DNA of 64,000 nt from DAIMFL01 sp964372215. Lineage in GTDB: Bacteria; Pseudomonadota; Alphaproteobacteria; Dongiales; Dongiaceae. The stretch covers positions 1 through 64,000 of the forward strand of contig CAYJQC010000020.1 in NCBI GenBank assembly GCA_964372215.1, written 5' to 3'. The position numbers were made by a program, and so were the translations under genes. Within the stretch, counting starts at the first letter, position 1; every line of letters starts with the position of its first letter. Shown here piece after piece: positions 51,405 to 60,251 of this stretch. The notes under the pieces were generated by a model, which did not search any database, was not told where the DNA came from, and saw only the letters and a list, made by a program, of their open reading frames with translations.

Positions 51405-53492
51405 TCAGCCGCCGCTGCCGGCCGGCGCCAGCCGGGCGACCGCCAGGGATTGCAGCGCGGCCAGCGCGGTTTCCGCGTCGAGCCGGGCGCGGGCATCGCC
51501 GAGCCATGGAGCGGCGCTGGCCGCGGCCTCGCCGCCGAGGCCGTCGAGCTCGGCCACGGCGCCGGCGAGATCGCTGCGGGCCAGCACCGCCTCGGCGCGG
51601 GCGACCCGGGCCGCCGCGTCGTCGCCGGCGACGTCCTCGCCGACCGGGCGCACGCTGACCAGCTCGGACAGCTTCAGCATGGCGTCGTCGAGCCAGCCGG
51701 GGGCCTGGGTGGCGCCGCCGCCGGTCCCCGGCGCCGCCTCGGCGACCGCCGTCGCCGCGTGCTCGGCGCGCGCGGCGGCGACCACGGCGCGGGCCACGGC
51801 GGGGAATTCGGCGCGCAGCTCGATCAGGGTCGGCACTCCGGTATCGGCATGCTGTGCCAGGGTGGCGACGGCGTCGCCGACCTTGGCAGCGATCAGGGGG
51901 TAGGCCGCGGCGACGTCCTGCACCGCCGACAATTCGCCGGCGAACGGCCGCTCGGTGGCGAGCGCCGATTGCAGCTGGTTGATCGCCAGCGCCAGGGCGA
52001 CGTTGCCGGTGGAGCGCGTCTCGGCGGTGCTGATCGCCTGTTCCAGCGCGGCGACGCGCTGTTCCATGGCCTCGGCGGCGGCCAACCGGGTCTCGATCGC
52101 GCCGGTCCAGGCGTCGAAGCCGCGGGCGCTGGTCTCCAGCGCCTCGACCTGGCGCCGCAGGCCGTCGAGCGCGTCGGCGACCTCCGGCAACGGGCCGCTC
52201 TCGGCCCGCGAGGCGGCCTTGGCCGCGACCTCTGCGAGGCTCTGCCGCAGCGCCGCCACCTGCTCGGGCAGCCCGGCGATATCCTCGGGAATCGATGTCG
52301 CGGCCGGGGCGGAAGCGGACGGCGTCGCAGCGACCGCGGCGACATCGTGGCGCAGCGCCGCCATGTCTCGCTCCAGCGCCGCGAGCCGGGTGCCGAGATC
52401 GGTCATGTCGGTGACCGCGCCGGCGCCGCGCGCGTCGAGCTGCTGGATCATGCCGTCGAGCGCCGCCAGGCGCTGGGCGAGCTCCTGGGTCTGTCCCTTC
52501 AGGCCGTCGATCCCGGCGACCAGCGCTGGATCGGGTGCCACCGCCGGCGCCTCGGGCGCCGGGATCAACCCGCCCAGATAGGGCCGCCACAGCGGTTCGC
52601 TCGCCAGCCCGGCGACGGTGACGACGGCGGCGACCACCGCCGCGGCGATCATGCTGCCGCCGGAACGTGCCGGGGCGGCGGGCGGGGGCGTCGGCTCGGG
52701 CGGAGGCGACGAGGCCGGGATCACCGAGGCCGCCGGCCCGGACGCCGGCGCCTCGGCGCTAGTCGAGCCCGGGGCGATCGCCTCCTCGATCAGGCGCAGC
52801 ATCGACGGCAGATCGGGCCGCGCCGCGCTGTGCAGCGATTTCCAGGTGATCGCGCCGGCGGCCTCGGCCACCGCCGGGCTCAGGCACAGGGCGGCGGCGC
52901 TGGCGCAGCCGGCGGTGACCCGAGGGTCGCCGGCCTTGCGCACCAGCTCGACGAAGGTCGCGGCGGTGCGCGGCGAGAAGAACAGCACCAGGTCGATCGT
53001 CCGTTCGGCGAGGGCGGCCAGCACCTCGGGCGACAGCGCCTCGGCCGGCTTGGCCTCGTACAGCATGACCCGGCGCAGGGTGAAGCCCGCCTCGGCGAGC
53101 TGGCCGGCGAGATCGCCGGCGACCACGCTGCCGGCGGCGTGGAACAGCGCGCCGCCCTTGGGATCGAGCCGGCGCTTCACCAGCCGCACGAGATCGCCGA
53201 CATCGCCGGTCGCGCTCTCGACATGGCCGAATCCGGCCTCGCGCGCCGCCGCGGCGCTGGCGTCGCCGACCGTCAGCACGCCGAGGTCGCGGCGTTCCGA
53301 GCGGGCGGCGAAGGCACGCACGCCGTTGGCGCTGGTGAACAGCAGCGCCTGCACGCCGTCGAGGTCGACCGCGGCGTCGTCGAGCACCCGGATCATCAAC
53401 AGCGGCTCGATCGCCACCTCGACGTTCCGCGCCGTCAGCGCCTCGGTCAGCGGGGCCGCGTCTTCCTCGGGCCGGGTGATCAGCGCGCGCAT
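51405..53492 (-). CDS. Fusion of uroporphyrinogen-III synthase (HemD) and mitofilin/Mic60-like protein
   Basis: A 695-residue two-part protein. Residues 1 to about 240 are HemD: LITRPEEDAAPLTEAL at the start, LLFTSANGVRAF, VGDASAAAAREAGF, FFSPRTAATFVELV and ITWKSLHSAARPDLPSML at the end; this domain closes and inverts ring D of hydroxymethylbilane. A Pro/Ala linker (about 241-278) leads to one helix (281-297), then coiled-coil segments and a C-terminal mitofilin domain (TGNVALALAINQLQSALATERPFAGELSAVQ, then AELDGLGGEAAASAAPWLGDARARLDAETALAAL). In other alphaproteobacteria these are commonly adjacent separate genes. Start MRALITR at 53492 is used; ATGs at 53519/53522 are alternatives. Confidence 0.9.
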   Translation of the reverse strand: MRALITRPEEDAAPLTEALTARNVEVAIEPLLMIRVLDDAAVDLDGVQALLFTSANGVRAFAARSERRDLGVLTVGDASAAAAREAGFGHVESATGDVGDLVRLVKRRLDPKGGALFHAAGSVVAGDLAGQLAEAGFTLRRVMLYEAKPAEALSPEVLAALAERTIDLVLFFSPRTAATFVELVRKAGDPRVTAGCASAAALCLSPAVAEAAGAITWKSLHSAARPDLPSMLRLIEEAIAPGSTSAEAPASGPAASVIPASSPPPEPTPPPAAPARSGGSMIAAAVVAAVVTVAGLASEPLWRPYLGGLIPAPEAPAVAPDPALVAGIDGLKGQTQELAQRLAALDGMIQQLDARGAGAVTDMTDLGTRLAALERDMAALRHDVAAVAATPSASAPAATSIPEDIAGLPEQVAALRQSLAEVAAKAASRAESGPLPEVADALDGLRRQVEALETSARGFDAWTGAIETRLAAAEAMEQRVAALEQAISTAETRSTGNVALALAINQLQSALATERPFAGELSAVQDVAAAYPLIAAKVGDAVATLAQHADTGVPTLIELRAEFPAVARAVVAAARAEHAATAVAEAAPGTGGGATQAPGWLDDAMLKLSELVSVRPVGEDVAGDDAAARVARAEAVLARSDLAGAVAELDGLGGEAAASAAPWLGDARARLDAETALAALQSLAVARLAPAGSGG

Positions 53493-53525
53493 GGGTCTCC
53501 CTTCATTGCCGTCGGCCATCATGCC

Positions 53526-54485
53526 CTACCCGGGGGGACGGAAAAAGCCCGGCCCGCCGGCCGCCTTCAGGGCCGCCCCGGCGGCGGCGCCGAGCGCCGC
53601 CGCGGCGCTTGCCGGGCCGCGCCTGACGTCGCGATGCACGACGCTGCCGTCGGGCAGGGCGATCAGCGCGCTGAGCGCCAGGGTGGCGCCGCCGTGGACC
53701 AGCTCCGCGAGCGCCGCGATCGGCGTGCGGCAGGAACCGTCGAGCACTTCCAGGCAGGCGCGTTCCGCGGTGACCCGCAGCGTGGTTTCGGCGTCGTCGA
53801 GCGGTGCCAGCAGTCCGGCCATCGCCGCGTCGTCGGCCCGCCGTTCGACCCCGATGGCGCCTTGCGCCACCGCCGGCAGCATCTCCTCGACCGCCAGGAT
53901 GGCGGTCGCCTCGGCCAGCCGCCCGAGACGCTTCAGCCCGGCCACCGCCAGCAGGGTGGCGTCGACCTCGCCGGCGGCCAGCTTCTTCAGCCGGGTGCCA
54001 ACATTGCCGCGCAGCGGCACCACCGTCAGGTCCGGGCGCAACGCCCTGACCTGGGCGGCACGGCGCAGCGAGGCGGTGCCGACGACGCAGCCCCTGGGCA
54101 GGGTCGCCAGGCTGTCGCCGGCGCGCGCGAACAGCGCGTCGCGCGGATCCTCGCGCGGCAGCAGGCAATCGATCACCAGGCCGTCCGGCAGCCGGGTCGG
54201 CATGTCCTTCATGGAATGGACCGCCAGGTCGATGCCGCCGTCCCGCAGCGCGTCCTCGATTTCCTTGGTGAACAGCCCCTTGCCGCCGATCTCGGACAGG
54301 GTGCGGTCCTGGACCTTGTCGCCGGTGGTCTTGATGACGACGATCTCGGTCCGCTCGGGGCGCAGGTCGCCATGGGCGGCGCACAGCCGGTCGCGCAGCT
54401 CGTGCGCCTGGGCCAGGGCCAGCGGGCTGCCCCGCGTGCCGATGCGCAAGACCTGATCGCCGCGCGGGCTTGCCGGATTCGCCAT
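53526..54485 (-). CDS. hemC: Porphobilinogen deaminase (hydroxymethylbilane synthase)
   Basis: A 319-residue HemC that polymerises four porphobilinogens into hydroxymethylbilane. RIGTRGSPLALAQA and TTGDKVQDRTLSEIGGKGLFTKEIEDAL are classic, and AVHSMKDMPT and VGTASLRRAAQ carry substrate-binding Lys/Arg. The dipyrromethane cofactor cysteine is in EVLDGSCRTPIAA. It heads the operon that continues with the HemD-Mic60 fusion (33-bp gap) and HemY. Confidence 0.97.
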   Translation of the reverse strand: MANPASPRGDQVLRIGTRGSPLALAQAHELRDRLCAAHGDLRPERTEIVVIKTTGDKVQDRTLSEIGGKGLFTKEIEDALRDGGIDLAVHSMKDMPTRLPDGLVIDCLLPREDPRDALFARAGDSLATLPRGCVVGTASLRRAAQVRALRPDLTVVPLRGNVGTRLKKLAAGEVDATLLAVAGLKRLGRLAEATAILAVEEMLPAVAQGAIGVERRADDAAMAGLLAPLDDAETTLRVTAERACLEVLDGSCRTPIAALAELVHGGATLALSALIALPDGSVVHRDVRRGPASAAAALGAAAGAALKAAGGPGFFRPPG

Positions 54486-54636
54486 GGCGGCAACGTTTAG
54501 GGGGTCAGGGCCCCCGGTGCAAGCTGCCCTTCCTCGCGGTGCCGGCCGTCACTTGGTCCACCGATCGCGCCAAGCGCTGCCCCGCCACGCAGACGTTCGT
54601 GGCGGAGCAGCGCCGCAGCAAGATCGGCCTGCCATG

Positions 54637-55257
54637 CTAGTCCGCGTGGGCCGTCACCTCGGCGCCCCCTTCGGCGTGCGCGCTGCTCTGCGTGGCAAGA
54701 TAGATGGATTCGATGTAGCCGATGAACTCCAGCTCGGCGCTGATCCGCTCGCGCGCGGCCGGCACGTCGGCCGGGACCACCGGCTGGTCCGGCGCGGCCT
54801 GCAGGTGCAGGGCATGTTCGAACCGCTGTTCCGCGCCGGCTGCCGTGGCATGGGCCAGTACCTCGAGCACGGGCTCGAGTTTACCGGAGTCGAGCGCCGC
54901 CTCCGCGGCCGGGATTGCCGGCCCGAAATCGCTCCCGGCTGGCTTGAGCCCGGTATAGGGCGCATGCTCGCCGGCACGGTGCAGCCTGACCGCGGTTTCC
55001 ATGAAGTAGCGGTCGGCCAGGGCCTTGGCTGCATCGCCGGCTGTCCGAACCACGACTGCCTGCTGGAAGGTACCGACCAGTTCCGCCTCGGCCTCGGCCG
55101 GCGCGTAGGGAAGGATGAGATTGACGTTGTTGGCTTCCAGAGCCTTGATTGCCGCGGTTGCGACCGGCCCATCCACCGCGTCGCAATGGGCCTGGGCGGC
55201 CAACGGGAAGGTGAGCAGCCCGCCGAGCAGCGCCGATACTGTCAATAGTCTCTTCAT
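54637..55257 (-). CDS. DUF6448 family exported protein
   Basis: A 206-residue periplasmic protein with a signal peptide (MKRLLTVSALLGGLLTFPLAAQA) and the family core: HCDAVDGPVATAAIKALEANNVNLILPYAP, then YFMETAVRLHRAGEHAPYTGLKPAG and FGPAIPAAEAAL. The mature N-terminus His-Cys-Asp and other His residues suggest metal or cofactor binding. Function unknown. It is divergent from a Crp/Fnr gene, with an 18-bp palindrome between, so it is a likely regulatory target. It interrupts the usual hemC-tsaD neighbourhood. Confidence 0.82.
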   Translation of the reverse strand: MKRLLTVSALLGGLLTFPLAAQAHCDAVDGPVATAAIKALEANNVNLILPYAPAEAEAELVGTFQQAVVVRTAGDAAKALADRYFMETAVRLHRAGEHAPYTGLKPAGSDFGPAIPAAEAALDSGKLEPVLEVLAHATAAGAEQRFEHALHLQAAPDQPVVPADVPAARERISAELEFIGYIESIYLATQSSAHAEGGAEVTAHAD

Positions 55258-55327
55258 CGTCGATCTCCTGAGTGCGTCCCCGGTTGCGGCGACTGATGCT
55301 GGATATGGGCGGCGGGACCCGGCGGTT

Positions 55328-55345
55328 CTGCGACCCAGGTCGCAG
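55328..55345. promoter_or_regulatory. 18-bp perfect palindrome, candidate Crp/Fnr-family operator
   Basis: CTGCGACCCAGGTCGCAG consists of 8-bp arms around CA. It lies 59 bp before the Crp/Fnr-type ATG and 71 bp before the divergent DUF6448 ATG. A dimeric Crp-family regulator would bind such a site; the sequence differs from both the CRP and FNR consensus. Confidence 0.65.
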
Positions 55346-55403
55346 AGTGCGGCTAATTCTCGCCGGCGCGATGACGCCGCCGCCCGCCGGGCGGACGGGA
55401 TGG

Positions 55404-56135
55404 ATGGCAATCGTCCGAGACGGTGACATTCGCACGATGCTGGCGAAGGTCCCCTATTTCGCCGGCCTCCCGCCGCCGGCGGTTCGCGGCCTCGCCGACA
55501 TGGCGCGGCGGCGGGATTACCGCCAGGGCGAGGTGATTCTGTGGGAAGGCGATCCCTGCGAGGGCCTCTGTGTCGTCCTCGGCGGCCGCGTGAAGGTGTT
55601 CAAGCGCTCCGCCGAGGGGCGCGAGCAGGTCCTGCGTGTCCTGGGGCCGGGGCGGACCTTCAACGACGTGCCGGTCTTCGATGGCGGTGTGAACCCGGGT
55701 AGTGTGGCCGCGCTGGATGCGGCGCGGGTTGCCATCCTGCCCAAGGCGCGGGTGCTCGCCCTCGTCGAGCAGCACCCGGCCGTGGCGATGGCCGTGATCC
55801 GCGTGCTGGCCGATCGGCTGCGCGGCCTCACCGTGCTCGTCGAGGATCTGGTTCTGCGCAATGTGACCGCGCGGGTGGCAAAGATCCTGATGGATTGGAG
55901 CAGCGGCCAGATGACTCTGGTGGAGGGTGCCGAAGCGGGGTGCGTGCGCCTGACTCAGACTCAGTTGGCCGCCATGACGGGATCGGTGCGCGAGGTGGTG
56001 CAGCGCGCGCTGAAAACCCTGGAGCGGGACGGCGCCATCAGGCTGTCGCGCGCCCGCATTTGCGTGCTCGATGCGCCGGCGCTGCGACGCTGGTCGGAAT
56101 CCACCGTCGGCGCCGCAGATGGCGCGCCGCCCTGA
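55404..56135 (+). CDS. Crp/Fnr family transcriptional regulator
   Basis: A 243-residue regulator with a cyclic-nucleotide-binding-like beta-barrel (YRQGEVILWEGDPCEGLCVVLGGRVKVFKRSAEGREQVLRVLGPG), a dimer helix (VIRVLADRLRGLTVLVEDLVLRNV) and a Crp-type winged HTH (RLTQTQLAAMTGSVREVVQRALKTLERDGAIRL). The N-terminal Cys cluster of oxygen-sensing FNR is absent. Start ATG 55404 is used; ATG 55371 would add 11 residues. It is divergent from the DUF6448 gene and 98 bp upstream of tsaD. Effector unknown. Confidence 0.9.
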   Translation: MAIVRDGDIRTMLAKVPYFAGLPPPAVRGLADMARRRDYRQGEVILWEGDPCEGLCVVLGGRVKVFKRSAEGREQVLRVLGPGRTFNDVPVFDGGVNPGSVAALDAARVAILPKARVLALVEQHPAVAMAVIRVLADRLRGLTVLVEDLVLRNVTARVAKILMDWSSGQMTLVEGAEAGCVRLTQTQLAAMTGSVREVVQRALKTLERDGAIRLSRARICVLDAPALRRWSESTVGAADGAPP

Positions 56136-56233
56136 CCCTGCATCGCCGGGCGCCTGCGACGCCTGCTTCCACGCAGACGCGCCGGTATCGCCGATAGCGT
56201 CGACCCGACCATCGCAGTACAGTCCGCCGCGCC

Positions 56234-57343
56234 ATGATCATGCTGGGCATCGAGACGAGCTGCGACGAAACGGCGGCCGCTGTCGTGACCGACCGCCGCG
56301 AGGTGCTGGCCGACCTGGTGCTGTCCCAGCTCGCCGAGCACCGGCCCTATGGCGGGGTGGTGCCGGAGATCGCGGCGCGCAGCCATCTCGACCATCTCGA
56401 CGGGCTGATCGCCCGCGCCATGGGCGAGGCCGGCCTTCGGTTCGGCGAGCTCGACGGGGTCGCCGCCACCGGCGGGCCCGGCCTGATCGGCGGCGTCATC
56501 GTCGGCGTCACCATGGGCAAGGCGATCGCCGCCGTGCACCGCCTGCCGTTCCTCGCGGTCAACCACCTGGAAGGCCACGCCCTCTCGGCCCGGCTGGTCG
56601 AGGATCTCGATTTTCCCTATCTGCTGCTGCTGGTCTCCGGCGGCCATTGCCAGCTGCTGCTGGTCGAGGGCGTCGGGCGCTATCGCCGGCTCGGCACCAC
56701 GGTCGACGACGCCGCCGGCGAGGCCTTCGACAAGACCGCCAAGCTGCTGGGGCTCGGCTATCCCGGCGGCCCGGCGGTCGAGCAGGCGGCGGCCCGCGCG
56801 GCCGCGGCGGCGGTGGCGGCGGATGAAGGCGGCCAGCCGGTCGCGCCCGACCGCTTCGACCTGCCGCGCCCGATGCGCGGCCGGCCCGGCTGCGACTTCT
56901 CGTTCTCCGGCCTCAAGACCGCGGTCCGCCAGCGCGTCGCGGCGCTGGCCGCCGCCGCGCCCGACGGCCGGATGGCCGATGCCGACCGCGACGACTTGGC
57001 CGCCGCGTTCCAGGCGGCGGTCGCCGATTCGATCGCCGACCGGGTCGGCAACGCCGCCGCCATCGCCCGCCAGCGCGCGCCGATCGCCGCGCTGGTGGTG
57101 GCCGGCGGGGTCGCCGCCAACCGCTATCTCAGGGCCCGCCTGCAGCAGGTCGCGATGCGTCACGACCTCAGGCTGGTGGCGCCGCCGGCGCGGCTCTGTA
57201 CCGACAACGCGGCGATGATCGCCTGGGCCGGCATCGAGCGGCTGCGGCTCGGCCAGCGCGACGGCCTCGATTTCGCGCCGCGCCCGCGCTGGCCGCTCGA
57301 TCCGACGGCGCCGAAGGCGACCGGCGCCGGAATCAAGGCCTGA
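56234..57343 (+). CDS. tsaD: tRNA threonylcarbamoyladenosine synthase catalytic subunit
   Basis: TsaD (Gcp/Kae1) transfers threonylcarbamoyl to A37 of ANN-decoding tRNAs with TsaB and TsaE. The 369-residue protein starts MLGIETSCDETAAAVV. Metal-binding histidines are in VNHLEGHALS, and LVSGGHCQLLLV, DDAAGEAFDKTAKLLGLGYPGGP and VVAGGVAANRYLR follow. The ending WPLDPT is typical. It is followed 3 bp later by gpsA. Confidence 0.96.
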   Translation: MIMLGIETSCDETAAAVVTDRREVLADLVLSQLAEHRPYGGVVPEIAARSHLDHLDGLIARAMGEAGLRFGELDGVAATGGPGLIGGVIVGVTMGKAIAAVHRLPFLAVNHLEGHALSARLVEDLDFPYLLLLVSGGHCQLLLVEGVGRYRRLGTTVDDAAGEAFDKTAKLLGLGYPGGPAVEQAAARAAAAAVAADEGGQPVAPDRFDLPRPMRGRPGCDFSFSGLKTAVRQRVAALAAAAPDGRMADADRDDLAAAFQAAVADSIADRVGNAAAIARQRAPIAALVVAGGVAANRYLRARLQQVAMRHDLRLVAPPARLCTDNAAMIAWAGIERLRLGQRDGLDFAPRPRWPLDPTAPKATGAGIKA

Positions 57344-57346
57344 CCG

Positions 57347-58348
57347 GTGGCAGTGCAACTCGGCATCGTCGGCGCCGGCGCGTGGGGGACGGCGCTGGCG
57401 ATGGTGGCGCACCGCGCGGGCTGCCGGGTGCTGGTCTGGGCCCATGACCCCGAGGTCGCGCGCACCATCGCGGCGCGCCACGAGAATCCGCTGTTCCTGC
57501 CGGGCGTCGCCCTCGATCCCGCGATCCGCGCCACCGCCGATATCGCCGCGCTGGCGGATTGCGACGCCGCGCTGCTGGTGCCGCCGGCGCAGCATCTGCG
57601 CGCGGTGGCCGGCGCGCTGGCGCCCCATCTCGGCGCCGACATGCCGGTCGCGCTCTGCGCCAAGGGCATCGAGCTCGACACCGGCATGATGATGACCGAG
57701 GTCGCCGCCGAGATGCTGCCCGGCCATCCCCTGGCCGTGGTTTCCGGCCCGACCCTGGCGCCGGAGGTGGCGCGCGGCCTGCCGACCGCGGTCACCGTCG
57801 CCGCGGCGGACGACGCGGTCGGGCGCAGCTTCATCGGCGCGCTCGGCACGCCGCGCTTCCGGCCCTATCTCGCCGACGATCCGATCGGGGCGGAAATCGG
57901 CGGCGCGGTCAAGAACGTGCTGGCGATCGCCTGCGGCATCGTGGCGGGGCGCGGCCTGGGCGACAACGCGCGCGCCGCGCTGGTGACCCGCGGCCTGGCC
58001 GAGATGATCCGCCTGGCCATCGCCAAGGGCGGCAAGGCCGAGACTCTGATGGGCCTGTCCGGCCTCGGCGATCTCGTGCTGACCTGCAACGCGCCGGCCT
58101 CGCGCAACATGTCGCTCGGACTTGCGCTCGGCCAGGGCCGGCCGCTCGCCGCGATCCTGGCCGAGCGCCGCGCGGTGACTGAAGGCGTCACCTCGGCGGC
58201 GGCGATCGCCGCCCTGGCGGCGCGGCTCGGCGTCGACATGCCGATCGTCGCCGCGGTCGACCGGCTGCTGCATCATGGCGCCGACATCGACGGCGAGATC
58301 GCCGGCCTTCTGGCGCGGCCGTTCAAGGCGGAAACCGGCGGCGCCTGA
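57347..58348 (+). CDS. gpsA: Glycerol-3-phosphate dehydrogenase [NAD(P)+]
   Basis: GpsA reduces dihydroxyacetone phosphate to sn-glycerol-3-phosphate for phospholipid synthesis. The 333-residue protein starts with GTG; the Rossmann loop is GIVGAGAWGTALAMV. Catalytic Lys lies in ALCAKGIE and GGAVKNVLAIACGI; NARAALVTRGLAEM and GLSGLGDLVLTC are family signatures. Four bases separate it from tsaD, a coupling common in alphaproteobacteria. Confidence 0.96.
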   Translation: MAVQLGIVGAGAWGTALAMVAHRAGCRVLVWAHDPEVARTIAARHENPLFLPGVALDPAIRATADIAALADCDAALLVPPAQHLRAVAGALAPHLGADMPVALCAKGIELDTGMMMTEVAAEMLPGHPLAVVSGPTLAPEVARGLPTAVTVAAADDAVGRSFIGALGTPRFRPYLADDPIGAEIGGAVKNVLAIACGIVAGRGLGDNARAALVTRGLAEMIRLAIAKGGKAETLMGLSGLGDLVLTCNAPASRNMSLGLALGQGRPLAAILAERRAVTEGVTSAAAIAALAARLGVDMPIVAAVDRLLHHGADIDGEIAGLLARPFKAETGGA

Positions 58349-58421
58349 GTGCCGGCGGGGTGGTGGCCGCGGCCGCGATTGGCTACTGTCCGCAACGTCA
58401 GGATCGAGGAGGCGCCAGGGC

Positions 58422-58700
58422 ATGCAATATGCGTTCTACGGACTCGACAAGCCGGGCGGGATCGAGATCCGCACGGCCAACCGCGACGCCCATGTCGCCC
58501 ATCTGCGCCGGCATATCGACAACATCGTGATGGCCGGGCCGTTGCTGTCCGAGGACGGCGCGACGATGATCGGCTCGCTGATCGTCGTCGACTTCGCCGA
58601 CAAGGCACGGCTCGACGCGTTCCTGGCGGCCGACCCCTACGCCAAGGCCGGACTGTTCGAGAGCGTCGAGGTCCGGCCGTGGCGCAAGACGCTGCCATGA
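58422..58700 (+). CDS. YciI/YCII family protein
   Basis: A 92-residue ferredoxin-like alpha/beta YCII protein. The conserved His-Asp pair is in HLRRHIDNIVMAGPLLSEDG, and DPYAKAGLFESVEVRPW is the typical C-terminal strand. Function unknown, with a suggested enzymatic role. GAGGAGG occurs 10-16 bp before the ATG. It belongs to the tsaD-gpsA-yciI-EVE run. Confidence 0.92.
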   Translation: MQYAFYGLDKPGGIEIRTANRDAHVAHLRRHIDNIVMAGPLLSEDGATMIGSLIVVDFADKARLDAFLAADPYAKAGLFESVEVRPWRKTLP

Positions 58701-58719
58701 GCCGGCGGGAGCCCGTGTG

Positions 58720-59133
58720 ATGGCCCATTGGCTGATGAAGTCCGAACCCTCAGCCTATTCCTGGGACCGGCTGGTCAAGGACGGCCGCACCCACTGGAAC
58801 GGCGTGCGCAACCACCAGGCCGCGGCCAACCTGAGGGCGATGAAGCAGGGCGAGCGTGCCTTCTTCTATCACTCGAACGAGGGCCTGGCGGTGGTCGGCA
58901 TCGTCGAGATCGCCAAGGAATATTATCCCGATCCGAGCGACGAATCGGGCAAGTTCGGCATGGTCGACGTGAAGCCGATGCTGGCGCTGAAGACGCCCGT
59001 GACCCTCGCCGCGATCAAGGCCGAGCCCAGGCTCGCCGAGCTCGGGCTGGTGCGCCAGTCGCGGCTGTCGGTATCGGCGGTCGACGCCGCATCGTGGAAG
59101 CTCATCTGCAAGATGGGTGGCGTGCCGGCGTGA
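58720..59133 (+). CDS. EVE domain protein
   Basis: A 137-residue EVE domain (PUA-like fold) that binds modified bases in RNA or DNA. It opens HWLMKSEPSAYSWDRLVKDG and has WNGVRNHQAAANLRAMKQGERAFFYHSNE and VGIVEIAKEYYPD. It is 19 bp after the YciI gene. A GTG at 58717 just before the ATG gives an alternative start. Confidence 0.93.
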   Translation: MAHWLMKSEPSAYSWDRLVKDGRTHWNGVRNHQAAANLRAMKQGERAFFYHSNEGLAVVGIVEIAKEYYPDPSDESGKFGMVDVKPMLALKTPVTLAAIKAEPRLAELGLVRQSRLSVSAVDAASWKLICKMGGVPA

Positions 59134-59146
59134 CGGGCGGGGGCTG

Positions 59147-59488
59147 ATGGCGTCCCGGGCGGGCACGCGGCTCTGCCGGCTCGACGAGATTCCCGACGGC
59201 GAAGCGCGCGGCTTCGAGCTGGGTGAGGGGACCGATCGCCTCGACCTCTTCGTCCTGCGCCGCGGCCGGCAGGTCGTCGCCTATCTCAACGAATGCCCCC
59301 ATGCCGGCACGCCGCTCGATCTGCTGCCGGACCAGTTCCTGTCGCGCGACCGCCGGCATTTCCAGTGCCACACCCATGGCGCGCAGTTCCGCCTGGACGA
59401 CGGCATGTGCATCGCCGGGCCGTGCCTGGGCCGGGCGCTGACGCCGATTGCCGTGCGCGTGGACCAGGGCGACCTGGTGATCGATTGA
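59147..59488 (+). CDS. Rieske [2Fe-2S] ferredoxin
   Basis: A 113-residue soluble Rieske protein. The first ligand pair is CPHAGTPLDL and the second CHTHGAQF (the family pattern CxH...CxxH), followed by FRLDDGMCIAGPCLGRAL. It resembles the ferredoxin components of oxygenase systems and small cytosolic Rieske proteins. Electron partner not in the window. It follows the EVE gene by 13 bp, ending the tsaD operon. Confidence 0.92.
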   Translation: MASRAGTRLCRLDEIPDGEARGFELGEGTDRLDLFVLRRGRQVVAYLNECPHAGTPLDLLPDQFLSRDRRHFQCHTHGAQFRLDDGMCIAGPCLGRALTPIAVRVDQGDLVID

Positions 59489-59558
59489 AGTACGAGCGGC
59501 CGATGCGGGACCGGAACGCCCGACAGGGCGATGCGGCGTGCCCGGATCGATCGTCGGG

Positions 59559-60062
59559 TCAGTAGCTTCCCAGGAAATCCATCTTGCCGATCTCTACCCC
59601 GTTGTGCCGCAGGATGTTGTAGGCGGTGGTGACGTGGAACAGCACATGCGGGTAGACGAAGGTCAGCAGGTAGTCCCGGCCGCTGAAGCTGATGACCTCG
59701 CCGAACTTCAGCGAGATGGCGCGCTCCTCGCTGCCGTCGAGCTGGCCGGGCGCGAACCCGTTCAGCAGCTCGACGGTCCGGGCGATGCGCGCCTGCAGCT
59801 CGGGGAAGGTCGTCTCGGTGTCGGGATAGCTCGGCACCTCGACCCCGGCGAGGCGGGCGACGCAGCCCTTGATGCCGTCCGTGGCGATCTGCACCTGGCG
59901 GGTGAGCGGCAGCATGTCGGGCGCCAGCCGTGCCGACAGGAAGACGGCGGGATCGATCTTCCGCGCCGCCGCATGCGCCGCCCCCTTCTCGAGGATCTTC
60001 GAGAGGTTGCCGAGGAGGCGGACGAAGACGGGCACGGAAGCCTGGTACATCGACAGCGACAT
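59559..60062 (-). CDS. DUF1993 family protein
   Basis: A 167-residue helical protein of the DUF1993 family, distantly DinB-like. The start MSLSMYQASVPVFVRLLGNLSKILEKG, the block RQVQIATDGIKGCVARLAG and the ending FVYPHVLFHVTTAYNILRHNGVEIGKMDFLG are diagnostic. Function unknown. It converges on the Rieske gene. Confidence 0.9.
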   Translation of the reverse strand: MSLSMYQASVPVFVRLLGNLSKILEKGAAHAAARKIDPAVFLSARLAPDMLPLTRQVQIATDGIKGCVARLAGVEVPSYPDTETTFPELQARIARTVELLNGFAPGQLDGSEERAISLKFGEVISFSGRDYLLTFVYPHVLFHVTTAYNILRHNGVEIGKMDFLGSY

Positions 60063-60251
60063 GGGGGTTGAGCTCCAGATTCGATGGGGGTGGCGGGACG
60101 GCCTGACTGGCCGGCGAGACTGCCACGAAACCCGGCGCGCCGCCGAGAGCAATTCCGCTCATGGCAGACCTGCTCCCGTGGTGTAGGTTCGCCACTGGGC
60201 TCGGCCGCAACCGGGGCCGCGCCTCCTCCCCGAAGCCGCCGGAGGGATGCC

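Noticed and set aside
51351..54500. Open frame of over 1000 codons antisense to the hem operon
   Set aside because: It lies exactly opposite three well-conserved genes, its translation is His/Gly/Arg-rich low complexity, and long antisense frames are expected at this GC content.
55961..58423. Long antisense frame opposite tsaD and gpsA
   Set aside because: tsaD and gpsA are unmistakable on the plus strand; the antisense frame is a GC-skew shadow.
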